The notes under the pieces: generated by a model
The model's database searches: none
What the model saw: only the letters and a program-made list of their open reading frames with translations
What the model was told of the DNA's origin: nothing
Made by a program: the position numbers and the translations under genes
Shown here: one piece after another, positions 1 to 8,443 of the stretch
Layout: the number at the start of each line of letters is the position of its first letter
Position numbering within the stretch: position 1 is the stretch's first letter
Origin: Carboxylicivirga linearis
Lineage (GTDB): Bacteria > Bacteroidota > Bacteroidia > Bacteroidales > Marinilabiliaceae
Direction: 5' to 3'
Assembly (NCBI RefSeq): GCF_018271995.1
Contig: NZ_JAGUCO010000001.1
Coordinates: forward strand, 496,001 to 560,000
DNA length: 64,000 bases

Positions 1-728
1 AGGTCCTTTTCAACGGGAAGAATAAAAATTCCTTTTAAAAGTATGTTTTTTAGTTTTAAGTTAGGTAATTCAATATCCAGTAATTCGCCTTTGGTATTTC
101 TGAAATTAAGCAAAGTAAATATAGGACTTAAACTGTCTTTTTCTCCACGACAGAAAATAACTTTGCTGGCCTCAATGTTTTTCCAATGCACACTTTTGTC
201 GAAAATTTGAAGATCTTTATCATTAAAATCGTCCTCTATTAACAGTTTTGATTTATTTAAGAAGGATCTGTAAGCTTTTAAAAAAGTTAGCATGTCAAGC
301 CGTGCCCCTTTTTTTATTTGTCCGTATCCATAGGGTGCTAGTATGTTCTTTGAAAGAAGATCATTTTTAGGATCGGGGTCAATGTAATCATGCAAGAGGC
401 CTTTTCCCAGTCGGTGTTGCCAGAACTGTTTATCTTTCTCACCATATATCTTATCCATTAATTTAGGATGAAAGAAGGATGCTTCAAGGAATTGTTCCAT
501 TTCCTGATATAAGCTATGGGCATAGGGCAAAAATAGGTCAACATTCCAAGATTTAACCATTCGTTTAATTCCGATAGGATTAATTAGGCCAGCCGCTACT
601 TTTGACGCAGAATTGCTGCTGGGTTTATCAATTACCAGATGGTGAATCTTATTCTTGTATAACTGATAGGATAGTAGTGTGCCAGCTAATCCCTGACCTA
701 CAATAAGAATGTCAGTCTTTAAACTCAT
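1..728 (-). CDS. FAD-dependent oxidoreductase (DAO family), C-terminus outside window
   Basis: The gene is read leftwards from an ATG at 728 and runs off the left edge, so only the first ~242 residues are visible. The N-terminus has a Rossmann dinucleotide fold (ILIVGQGLAGTLLSYQL, residues 7-23), followed by a second short strand (LVID) and SASKVAAGLINPIG, as in glycine/D-amino-acid oxidase-type flavoproteins. The motif G-x-G-x-x-G is intact. Substrate cannot be told from the sequence. It sits upstream of nothing on its own strand in the window; the kinase gene at 787 ends 58 nt before its start on the same strand. Confidence 0.75.
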   Translation of the reverse strand, partial: MSLKTDILIVGQGLAGTLLSYQLYKNKIHHLVIDKPSSNSASKVAAGLINPIGIKRMVKSWNVDLFLPYAHSLYQEMEQFLEASFFHPKLMDKIYGEKDKQFWQHRLGKGLLHDYIDPDPKNDLLSKNILAPYGYGQIKKGARLDMLTFLKAYRSFLNKSKLLIEDDFNDKDLQIFDKSVHWKNIEASKVIFCRGEKDSLSPIFTLLNFRNTKGELLDIELPNLKLKNILLKGIFILPVEKD

Positions 729-786
729 AATCTTCTTTGAAGAATTTCTTTTTTATTACCAAAGAAGAAAAGACTGATATTGTTCA

Positions 787-1731
787 TTATTCACGAATGT
801 ATTTTTTGGGGATAGAAAAGTAGAAAGTGCTGCCTTTACCACTCTGAGATTCCAGCCATATTTTGCCGTCTAAAAGTTCAATCATTTCTTTACAGATGGA
901 TAGACCTAATCCGCTGCCGCCTGATCGATTAAGTCTTTCAATCTCTATTTGTTTAAACTTCTTAAATAAGTTCTGATGGAGCTCTTTTTTGATACCTACT
1001 CCTGTGTCTTCAACAAAGAAAATGATCTGATCTTCTTTGAGTTGATAGCCAATAACTATTTTACCTTTATAAGTATACTTAATAGCATTATTAACCAGGT
1101 TATGAAAAATTCGTCTTAACTTCTCTTCGTCGGAGAAGATTGTTACTCCATTCTGTGAACCATTATTAAATAGCTCCAAACGAACATTTTGCCCCATGAT
1201 TGGAGTGAAGTAACTATAAACGGTTTTAATAAATGGTTGAATCTCAAAATCTGCAGGATTAACGTTCATTGCTCCTGAAGAAAGTAGTGATGTGTCTACT
1301 AAATCTGTTACAACTGTTAGCAGTTCTTTCGAGCTTTTTTCAATTATCTTTAGGTATTCCTTGGTCTCATCGTTGGTGTTTTCTAATGACATGGTCAATT
1401 CCGAAAAACCAATAATGGCATTCATAGGTGTGCGAAGCTCATGAGATATGTTTTTTATGAATTCTGTTTGTAAAAGTTCATGTTTTTCTGCTTTGGTATT
1501 AGCATTTTGCACCTTTTTTATAAGGTATTTTGTAAGTAAGAAAATGACAATAGTACCAGCTATAATCGAAAACCATTCTTTGTAAATTAATACGTTAACA
1601 AGTAGTTGCTTGTCATCCATTGCAATTAATAACAGGTTGTCGGTTGTAATCAGCCATACTAAACCAATAACAAAAAAAGTACCGGCTAACCGATATTCAT
1701 AAGGTATATTTTTAAAAAACTTGGCAAACAT
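787..1731 (-). CDS. Membrane sensor histidine kinase
   Basis: Two hydrophobic segments near the N-terminus bracket a short extracytoplasmic loop. A HisKA dimerisation/phosphoacceptor box follows (SHELRTPMNAIIGF), then a complete HATPase_c domain: N box NLVNNAIKY, G1 EDTGVGI, F box LFKKFKQIE and G2 GGSGLGLSICK. There is no HAMP, PAS or receiver domain, and no response regulator gene is adjacent. I chose the ATG at 1731 (314 residues) because the open frame upstream offers only a TTG at 1746, which lies inside an inverted repeat. The input signal is unknown. Confidence 0.88.
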   Translation of the reverse strand: MFAKFFKNIPYEYRLAGTFFVIGLVWLITTDNLLLIAMDDKQLLVNVLIYKEWFSIIAGTIVIFLLTKYLIKKVQNANTKAEKHELLQTEFIKNISHELRTPMNAIIGFSELTMSLENTNDETKEYLKIIEKSSKELLTVVTDLVDTSLLSSGAMNVNPADFEIQPFIKTVYSYFTPIMGQNVRLELFNNGSQNGVTIFSDEEKLRRIFHNLVNNAIKYTYKGKIVIGYQLKEDQIIFFVEDTGVGIKKELHQNLFKKFKQIEIERLNRSGGSGLGLSICKEMIELLDGKIWLESQSGKGSTFYFSIPKKYIRE

Positions 1732-1735
1732 ATTT

Positions 1736-1816
1736 AAATGTAACAAATAGACGATTTGAAATCAAATAATATGAAATTTATTTATGAGTGTACAAACTAA
1801 TCTATTTGTTACATTT
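1736..1816. promoter_or_regulatory. Perfect 16-bp inverted repeat upstream of the kinase gene
   Basis: The arms are 1736-1751 (aaatgtaacaaataga) and 1801-1816 (its exact reverse complement), separated by 49 nt. The left arm ends 4 nt before the kinase start codon at 1731 and the right arm lies 24 nt beyond the stop of the beta-barrel gene at 1841. It could be a pair of operator half-sites or a long-loop mRNA hairpin covering the translation start. There is no T tract, so a simple terminator is unlikely. Confidence 0.45.
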
Positions 1817-1840
1817 TTATCTTATCTGTAGAATTTTCGT

Positions 1841-3199
1841 TTAATAAATAAGGTTAATTCCAAGTCTAACATTCAGGTATTTTGAATTTTGAGGACTTAA
1901 TACCGAGTTTAAATGATCTGTCATGCAGTATAATTGAATAGGCCCACCTTTTAGCATAACTCCTGCACCAATATTAGCAGGTGCATTCTTCATTATTGAA
2001 TAGGTAAGTACTGATGATACGAAATGACCAGCATGTAATCCGGCTGCTACAGTCGTTTCAGGAATCCATTCACCATTGATAATGTAACTTTTGGTTATAT
2101 TTCCTAAGGTTAACCATTGACGGGGTTCGTATTGAGCCGTAATATTAACTGATGCCATAATTCCTGTTTTGTAAGTGGAGGATTCATCCGTTACTTTAAA
2201 AGAGTTCTCAAAATCTTCTGCCAGTTCATCCCAGTAGTCGTCGTTATCACTTCCTTCATTAATTATTTCATCGGATATATCCATTCCATCGTATATGAAT
2301 TCACCTTCTGAATAAAAAGTTTGGGTGTTGGATTTCCACTTAATGAAACCTAGATCGTTAATTGCCGCACCAATCGTTAATCTTGAGTTTGGCTGATAGG
2401 TTGCCCCAATGTCAAATCCCCAGCCGCGGTTATCATTGGTGAAAAAGGTACCCCTGTCAACATTCTCATCAAAATTAATTGAATTAACGTAGCCATCTTC
2501 ATCGTATGAAATGATTATTGGCATTGAAGTTCGGATGGCTACATCGTTTTTAATTTCAACGGTTGAGTTCTCGTATGTCTGCATCTCAACATTAAATTTT
2601 TCACTTTCGAGGTTACCAATACCGAACAAATATTTTACTCGAATACCAACACTAAAATAATCACCAATGTATCTGCTATATCCCAGAGCTGCTTCGGTGT
2701 AGGCCAATGTGTTCATGTACATGTTAGACAGGCTGTGGTTAATGGGTCGATCATTGTCGTAATCCCAATTCCCATATCTCAGATTAAGTATACTTGACGG
2801 ATAATTGACTTTGCTCTTAAAACGACTGTTTAAATCAAATGTAATGGCTGCTTTTTCGCTTGAAAACCCAAAGCCAATAATTTGTATTGAACCCTCGGTA
2901 GCTAAAATGTTGTTGTCCTGTAGACTTGCAGAAACTTTGTCAAGGTTTACTATTAGAGAATCAGATTGTAATCCTGTACCCGGTGTAATAATGTCTGACC
3001 AGGCGAAACCGGTATTTTGAGTATTAATTTTGACACTTCCTAAAGCAGGGAGTGACAAGTAATTTCCTTTGAATGGTCTGAATGCCGGGTTAACTTGCGT
3101 TGACTGTGGTATGCCTTTTAAAAACACCAGGGCATTATCTTGTGCCAGAACTACTGTGCTAATAAATAGCAATAGCAGTGAAATATATAAACTTTTCAT
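1841..3199 (-). CDS. DUF5723-type outer-membrane beta-barrel protein
   Basis: This 452-residue protein starts with a signal peptide (MKSLYISLLLLFISTVVLAQ). Alternating hydrophobic/aromatic strands follow, such as GWGFDIGATYQ, LTIGAAINDLGFIKW and YLNVRLGINLIY at the very C-terminus, as in an outer-membrane barrel ending in an aromatic residue. The phrase NPAFRPFKGNYLSLPALGSVKI near residue 37 is typical of the DUF5723 family of Bacteroidota. The lipoprotein gene at 3226 ends 26 nt upstream on the same strand, so the two are probably co-transcribed and may act together in the outer membrane. Function is unknown. Confidence 0.75.
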   Translation of the reverse strand: MKSLYISLLLLFISTVVLAQDNALVFLKGIPQSTQVNPAFRPFKGNYLSLPALGSVKINTQNTGFAWSDIITPGTGLQSDSLIVNLDKVSASLQDNNILATEGSIQIIGFGFSSEKAAITFDLNSRFKSKVNYPSSILNLRYGNWDYDNDRPINHSLSNMYMNTLAYTEAALGYSRYIGDYFSVGIRVKYLFGIGNLESEKFNVEMQTYENSTVEIKNDVAIRTSMPIIISYDEDGYVNSINFDENVDRGTFFTNDNRGWGFDIGATYQPNSRLTIGAAINDLGFIKWKSNTQTFYSEGEFIYDGMDISDEIINEGSDNDDYWDELAEDFENSFKVTDESSTYKTGIMASVNITAQYEPRQWLTLGNITKSYIINGEWIPETTVAAGLHAGHFVSSVLTYSIMKNAPANIGAGVMLKGGPIQLYCMTDHLNSVLSPQNSKYLNVRLGINLIY

Positions 3200-3225
3200 T
3201 GATGATTCTTTTTCTGAAATGGTTA

Positions 3226-4737
3226 CTAGTAATTTACTTCTCCTTTGATCGATACCTGCAGCGACAATTCATTGTCTGTTAATAATACCACAGGTTGATT
3301 CTGTTCGTAGTTTGAAGTGCGCAACATAAGTTGCATAATAACCTTATCTGCTTCGGTCAGTTTGTTAATCTGCTCAGGAGTTAATTCAATGGCTTGAGTG
3401 TGTTCTTTTTTTTCTGTTACAATACCATTCTCATCTACTATGGCTGCTGCTATAATATTCGATTCAATTGTTTCGGAAATTGACATTGTTTCAGTATTGT
3501 AGAAATGGAGTAGGGCACCCGCCTGAAAAGGAAAGCCATTAAGGCTAAAGAACTCGATTTTAGCTTTCGTTAAATCCTCGATGAAATCGAAATCTTCCAG
3601 ATCAATAGTGTCTGCATCCATCGTAGAATTCACTATAATTTTTAAGGGGACTTCTACCTGATATCCCATATAAATTCTACTTGCTTCATCTAATTCAATT
3701 TCGCCTGTATGATTGGCATCTGGACGCAGCAGCATATCTCCTTTATAAACGAATTCAGAAGGGACCTCATACAGAAAATCTTTAATGTTTGAATTGTTTT
3801 TATCAATTACAATGGTATCAGAGTTATATTCTTCATTCTCCGGACAGGAGGAGAAAAACAAATTATTAGGAGTGTTAAGCTGTAACGATTCGTTGTTGTC
3901 AACTTTTCCAGTAATGTTGGTATTAAATATACCTTCTAATGGTGTTGAGTTATTTACAAGAATCTTAAATCTTGGATCGTCAAATTCAATTCCATCAGGT
4001 AAGTTGTCGAAAACATCAAAATCAAATTGGTGGTTACCGTTGTCTATATCAATAGCTATTTCATCTATCTGCCCGCGAGCATAGGTTAAACTTATATTTT
4101 CCAGCGATACATTAATGTTTCCAATGTGAGAATAAGAGGTACTGCCATTACTTGGCCTAATGGTAACTTTTAATGGTAATTCATTGTTGGTTAGCTGTAA
4201 CTTTTGACTGACAGAATGACTAACGGTTCCGTTTCCACTTAACTCAACTTCTAAAGGGTTAGTGCCTTCAGTTAATGATTGAAAATCAATTGTAACAGTA
4301 ATTGGATCGTTTAATTGTGAGAAAGTGAAAACAATATCATACGATGCTCCTATAGTGCTAAGTTGTGCATTTGATATATTAAAAGGTATATTTATATTTT
4401 GGGTGATCTCTTGTTGATATTGGAATGAGCTATAAGGTACAGGTATATTAAAGTCCTGACCTGAAATTTTTAAAAAGTCATTTAAACCAATGTGAGATAC
4501 AGAATCACTGTCCTGAAATAACATGATTCGTTCATTGCCATCTTCATCTTTGTAATATTTTACAAAGTCGGTTTCTTCCGATAAAATATCTCCAACTGTT
4601 ATACTGGCTCTCGCCAATGGTAAAGCAATACCAGACGTTAATTCCATTTCGTCCGATAACTTGTCTACATTAAATTCATCCCCGATGCAGCTGGCCATTA
4701 CTCCAAGCAATAGCAAGCTTGTCCAAACTACTCTCAT
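3226..4737 (-). CDS. Large lipoprotein of unknown function
   Basis: From the ATG at 4737 the product is 503 residues with a short signal peptide and a clear lipobox, LLLLGVMASC, so a lipidated Cys is expected at about residue 16. The frame extends upstream only to a TTG at 4779, which would place 14 extra residues before the signal peptide, so I rejected that start. The body is rich in beta-strand patterns with Asn/Asp/Thr turns and no motif I recognise. It lies immediately upstream of the DUF5723 barrel gene, which suggests a shared operon and a surface or periplasm-facing outer-membrane role. Confidence 0.7.
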   Translation of the reverse strand: MRVVWTSLLLLGVMASCIGDEFNVDKLSDEMELTSGIALPLARASITVGDILSEETDFVKYYKDEDGNERIMLFQDSDSVSHIGLNDFLKISGQDFNIPVPYSSFQYQQEITQNINIPFNISNAQLSTIGASYDIVFTFSQLNDPITVTIDFQSLTEGTNPLEVELSGNGTVSHSVSQKLQLTNNELPLKVTIRPSNGSTSYSHIGNINVSLENISLTYARGQIDEIAIDIDNGNHQFDFDVFDNLPDGIEFDDPRFKILVNNSTPLEGIFNTNITGKVDNNESLQLNTPNNLFFSSCPENEEYNSDTIVIDKNNSNIKDFLYEVPSEFVYKGDMLLRPDANHTGEIELDEASRIYMGYQVEVPLKIIVNSTMDADTIDLEDFDFIEDLTKAKIEFFSLNGFPFQAGALLHFYNTETMSISETIESNIIAAAIVDENGIVTEKKEHTQAIELTPEQINKLTEADKVIMQLMLRTSNYEQNQPVVLLTDNELSLQVSIKGEVNY

Positions 4738-4988
4738 AAAATGTAATATTTCAAAAAGGTGTTTAATTTTTAATCTCAATTAATTACTTATGAAGGATGT
4801 AACGATGAGCCTATTCGAAGGTTTCATGGTTTTGATAAAGAAATGTTACTTTTTTTGTCAAAATAGTATGTTGTTGATGAATAATCAGGGTGTTAATAAT
4901 GAGGTGATAAGGTTGTTTTGTGATCAATGATTATGAGAAGAAAAGTATAAATGATGTACGAAAGTATTGATTAAAGTAGTTTAGAAAA

Positions 4989-5020
4989 AGGCAAAAAAAA
5001 GAGCCGCAGTGGGCTCTTTA
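4989..5020 (-). terminator. Rho-independent terminator of grpE-dnaJ
   Basis: Read on the minus strand, an 8-bp stem AAAGAGCC/GGCTCTTT with a 6-nt loop is followed by a run of T. It lies just after the dnaJ stop codon at 5032. Confidence 0.8.
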
Positions 5021-5031
5021 GTATTGGTATG

Positions 5032-6189
5032 TTATTCAAACATATTTTTCATCCTGCTGAAGAAACTTTCTCCTCCGCCGTTGGAAGGATCGAAGCTTTC
5101 AGAAGTCTGTAATTTCTCAATGGCTTTGCGGTCATCTTTAGAAATATTCTTCGGAATAAAAACCTGAATCTGAACAAGCAGGTCGCCTCTTCCGTAGCTG
5201 TTTACTTCTGGTAATCCTTTTCCTCTTAAGCGTAGAATTTTCCCGGGTTGTGTTCCGGGTTCAATCTTAACTTTAACTTTACCTTCAACCGTTGGTATTT
5301 CAACAGGAGTGCCTAATATAGCATCCGGAATACTAATGTTAAGGCTGTAAATTAAGTTATTACCATCCCTTACTAATTCAGGATGTTTTTCTTCTTCTAT
5401 CAGAACAAGTAAATCGCCATTAACGCCACCTCTGCGGGCTGCATTACCTTTACCTGATACAGAAAGTTGCATGCCTTCTTCAACACCAGCAGGAATATTC
5501 AGACTGATGACTTCTTCATCGCGCACAATACCTTCTCCGGCACAAGGAGCACATTTATTGGTGATGTTTTTACCGTCACCTCCACATGTAGGACAAGTGG
5601 ATGAGGTTTGCATCTGACCAAGTATAGTATTTGATATTCTTGTTACCTGACCTGTACCATGACAAGTAGAACAGTTGCTGTATGATGAACTATCTGCAGC
5701 ACCGTTACCGCCACATGATTTACACTGAACGTATTTCTTAACTTTAATTTTCTTTTCGGCACCGTTGGCAATCTCCTCCAGGTTCAGTTTAACTTTTACA
5801 CGAAGGTTAGATCCTTTGTTAACACGTCTGCCACCTCTGGATGATCCGCCGAATCCACCAAAACCACTGAATCCACCAAAGCCTCCACCGAAAATATCTC
5901 CAAAGTGAGAGAAAATGTCATCCATTGACATGCCTCCACCACCGAAACCACCTCCGGCAGCTCCACCAACACCAGCATGACCAAATTGATCATAGCGTTG
6001 ACGTTTTTCAGGACTGGATAATACTTCGTATGCCTCAGCAGCTTCTTTAAACTTTTCTTCAGCAGCTTTATCTCCCTGATTTTTATCCGGGTGGTATTTA
6101 ATAGCTTTTTTACGGTAAGCCTTTTTTATCTCATCCGCACTTGCACTTTTCGATACCTCTAATATTTCGTAATAATCTCTTTTTGACAT
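5032..6189 (-). CDS. dnaJ: Chaperone DnaJ (Hsp40)
   Basis: Co-chaperone that stimulates the DnaK ATPase and delivers unfolded substrates. The J domain is at residues 5-68 with HPD at 33-35. A Gly/Phe-rich linker spans about 72-120. Four zinc-binding repeats of the CxxCxGxG type begin at Cys156, Cys173, Cys199 and Cys213, and two C-terminal substrate-binding beta domains follow. The length of 385 residues is normal for a full type I DnaJ. It lies 12 nt downstream of grpE in a two-gene operon; dnaK is not in the window. Confidence 0.97.
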   Translation of the reverse strand: MSKRDYYEILEVSKSASADEIKKAYRKKAIKYHPDKNQGDKAAEEKFKEAAEAYEVLSSPEKRQRYDQFGHAGVGGAAGGGFGGGGMSMDDIFSHFGDIFGGGFGGFSGFGGFGGSSRGGRRVNKGSNLRVKVKLNLEEIANGAEKKIKVKKYVQCKSCGGNGAADSSSYSNCSTCHGTGQVTRISNTILGQMQTSSTCPTCGGDGKNITNKCAPCAGEGIVRDEEVISLNIPAGVEEGMQLSVSGKGNAARRGGVNGDLLVLIEEEKHPELVRDGNNLIYSLNISIPDAILGTPVEIPTVEGKVKVKIEPGTQPGKILRLRGKGLPEVNSYGRGDLLVQIQVFIPKNISKDDRKAIEKLQTSESFDPSNGGGESFFSRMKNMFE

Positions 6190-6201
6190 TTGCTTTTTTG
6201 T

Positions 6202-6813
6202 TTATTCCCCTACAACAACTTTTGAAAAACGAATCACCTTTTCGTTTAATGTGTATCCTTTTTCAATGCAATCAATCACTTTTCCTTTCATATCCTCTGT
6301 AGGAGCAGGAATTTTAGTGACAGCTTCGTGCAGGTCGGTGTCAAAATCTTTTTCTTTTGCTTCAATTTCTTTGATGCCTTGTTGTTTTAGGTATTCGTTA
6401 AACTTGTTGTAAATTAGCTTAATACCTTCTTTTAAAGCGTCAATATCTTTGGCTTCATCAATATGAGCCAAGGCGCGATCAAAATCATCAACCACCGGAA
6501 GTAAGGAAAGTAATAAGCCTTCGCCTGCTGATTTACTTAATTCCATCTTCTCCTTTAGAGTTCTGCGTCGGTAGTTGTCAAACTCAGCACTTAAACGAAC
6601 GTATTTGTCGTTCAGTTCATTTACTTTTTCAGCAAGTTTCTCTTCTTCACTTTGCTCAGGAGATTCGTCTTCTTTTGTTTCTTCCACATCATCCGTTGTG
6701 TTCTCCTCAACTGTTTCCTCAGTTTCTTGCGCTTGCTCGTTAGTAGGCTCAACTGTTTCTTCTACTTCTTTAGCCTTCTCCGCATCCTGTTTTTTTGATG
6801 ACTTCTTTACCAT
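6202..6813 (-). CDS. grpE: Nucleotide exchange factor GrpE
   Basis: Exchange factor for DnaK. The N-terminal ~55 residues are highly acidic and low in complexity (runs of Glu, Thr and Asp). The long helical part carries YVRLSAEFDNYRRRTLKE, a typical GrpE signature, and the compact beta domain holds HEAVTKIPAP and GYTLNEKVIRFSKVVV. Length is 203 residues. It is the promoter-proximal gene of grpE-dnaJ. I see no CIRCE element upstream; a short GACAGTT/AACTGTC repeat around 6920-6951 is the only symmetric element. Confidence 0.96.
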   Translation of the reverse strand: MVKKSSKKQDAEKAKEVEETVEPTNEQAQETEETVEENTTDDVEETKEDESPEQSEEEKLAEKVNELNDKYVRLSAEFDNYRRRTLKEKMELSKSAGEGLLLSLLPVVDDFDRALAHIDEAKDIDALKEGIKLIYNKFNEYLKQQGIKEIEAKEKDFDTDLHEAVTKIPAPTEDMKGKVIDCIEKGYTLNEKVIRFSKVVVGE

Positions 6814-6963
6814 GTATATATTTTTTATTTATTCTATATCAAGATGAATACATTTCGAAAATGTACTCGCGCGCAAATTTACACAAATATTCTGCCAACC
6901 CGTTTTTGTTGGTCAAATTGACAGTTTTTTCTAATGTGCAGTTCAACTGTCTGTAATAATGAC

Positions 6964-6995
6964 AAAAAGGCAATGCTCTGAAAGAGTATTGCCTT
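6964..6995 (-). terminator. Terminator of the tlpA-like pair
   Basis: The arms 6967-6979 and 6983-6995 pair with one G-U and a 3-nt loop (core AAGGCAAT/ATTGCCTT). On the minus strand the hairpin is followed by a short U tract. It lies 24 nt past the stop codon at 7019. Confidence 0.75.
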
Positions 6996-7018
6996 AAAGG
7001 AGATGTTATGTTGTCAGT

Positions 7019-7546
7019 TTATTTAACTTGCTGACTTAATTGTGCTTGTAAAGCAGGGCCCCTTAGGTTTTTTGCAACAATTATACCGTCGCCATTAATT
7101 AAAAAATTACTTGGGATGCCTCTCACTCCATACATTACCGCTGTTCGGGTTTGCCAGCCATTAAAATCACATACATGATACGACCAAGCTAACTTATCAT
7201 CTTTAATTGCCTGCTTCCATGCATCCTCATTTTTATCCAAAGATACACTGAAAATAGTAAAGCCTTCACCGTTTTTAAATGTTTCAGATTTATACGCATT
7301 GTAAGCTTTTACCACAGTAGGGTTCTCATATCTACATGGTTTACACCAGCTTGCCCAGAAATCAATCAATACCATTTGGCCTTTGAGATCAGAAAGCGAG
7401 ATGGTTTCGCCATTTACTGATTTCATTTTAATATTGGGTGCCTTATCTCCAATGTTAATGCCTTTTTTTTGAGCGTTAACATTAAAAGAAAAAAGCACAG
7501 CCATTAGTATTACAGCTCCAATGGAGTGTTGTATTTTTTTTTCCAT
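7019..7546 (-). CDS. TlpA-like periplasmic thiol-disulfide oxidoreductase
   Basis: This 175-residue protein has a signal peptide ending about NVNAQ (residue 26) and a thioredoxin-like fold of the AhpC/TSA-Redoxin type. The active site is WASWCKPC with Cys68 and Cys71, and the cis-Pro region is GVRGIPSNFLING. It should act as a periplasmic reductant or in cytochrome maturation-like thiol chemistry. It lies 17 nt downstream of a paralogue on the same strand, so the two are likely one transcript. The paralogue has lost the CxxC. Confidence 0.88.
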   Translation of the reverse strand: MEKKIQHSIGAVILMAVLFSFNVNAQKKGINIGDKAPNIKMKSVNGETISLSDLKGQMVLIDFWASWCKPCRYENPTVVKAYNAYKSETFKNGEGFTIFSVSLDKNEDAWKQAIKDDKLAWSYHVCDFNGWQTRTAVMYGVRGIPSNFLINGDGIIVAKNLRGPALQAQLSQQVK

Positions 7547-7563
7547 GATGTTACTTTTAGTGA

Positions 7564-8094
7564 TTAAATCGCTGCAAGGAAGTTAAGCGATTTTTCAATT
7601 TTAGACAAGCCTGTATCTTTGGCCAGAATGCGTCCTTCACCGTCTAACAGAATGTTAACGGGTTCGTTGATGTGGTATTTTTGTGCGATGTTACCTTCTT
7701 TTCCGGAATAATCGCAGATGTGCATGAAATCAACAATTTCATCTTGATGAATGGCTAGATTCATAGGTGATTTAAAACGATCCAGAGAAATGTTTATAAT
7801 CACAAGATCTTCTCCATTCTGAAAAGATACATCGTTAAATTGCTGATTAATCTGTGTGAGTTGGTAGTTATTCATACGTGATTGTGCGTGATATGACGCC
7901 CAAAAATTAAGAATTACCATTTTCCCTTTAAAATCACCCAGATCAAAATTTGCTCCATCAATAGTTTGTGTTTTGATAGCAGGTGCCTCGTTTCCGATGT
8001 CTAAACCTACCTCTGCGTTGTTCCTGTCATCAATGAACGACAAAAACGTTACGCCCACAAACACAGTAGCTAATATTATTTTTAGCTCCTTCAT
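7564..8094 (-). CDS. Thioredoxin-fold protein lacking the CxxC motif
   Basis: A 176-residue paralogue of the downstream TlpA-like protein. It has the same frame of motifs: IGNEAPAIKTQTIDG, then VILNFWAS, then HINEPVNILLDGEGRILA. Where the active one has WASWCKPC it reads WASYHAQS, so Tyr68 and Gln71 replace both cysteines and thiol redox catalysis is not possible. The N-terminal hydrophobic stretch suggests export or a membrane anchor. It is the first gene of the pair. A scaffold or partner role beside its neighbour is a guess. Confidence 0.75.
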   Translation of the reverse strand: MKELKIILATVFVGVTFLSFIDDRNNAEVGLDIGNEAPAIKTQTIDGANFDLGDFKGKMVILNFWASYHAQSRMNNYQLTQINQQFNDVSFQNGEDLVIINISLDRFKSPMNLAIHQDEIVDFMHICDYSGKEGNIAQKYHINEPVNILLDGEGRILAKDTGLSKIEKSLNFLAAI

Positions 8095-8443
8095 ATGAAT
8101 TTGTTTTGATTAAAATCGAGTTAAAGTTTCAAAAAAAAAAGAATGCGATGTTGTAGTTTTTAGATGAACATGCCGTTAAATGTGATTAGTGGCTTAAATG
8201 CGGATGCAAAGTTATTTAGGGTTACAAAAATGGACAAGAAAAAACAGCTAGGATTTATGGTTTATATTTTTATATTATGAGACCTTTGATGAGTTAAATA
8301 TCATGTAGTCAATGTAGTATATAAGTTGATAAGGGTGTTTTTAGGGGTAAAATAAAGCTGGAATCATTCTAAATAGGATGATTTTAACCTTATTAAGTAT
8401 ATAAAAAATGTTAAAAAAGGTAGCGATTAGGCAGAGTAATTTA
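8095..8443. other. Intergenic region between murA end and the tlpA-like pair
   Basis: No gene is visible. A minus-strand TAACTTTG (8214-8207), matching the Bacteroidota -7 element TAnnTTTG, lies about 110 nt upstream of the start at 8094; no clear -33 TTTG is at the right distance. A 9-bp hairpin with one wobble pair (8362-8383) lies downstream of murA and may end that transcript, although its T tract is poor. Confidence 0.4.

Noticed and set aside
3785-4084. 99-residue plus-strand open frame
   Set aside because: It is antisense to the lipoprotein gene and has no independent support.
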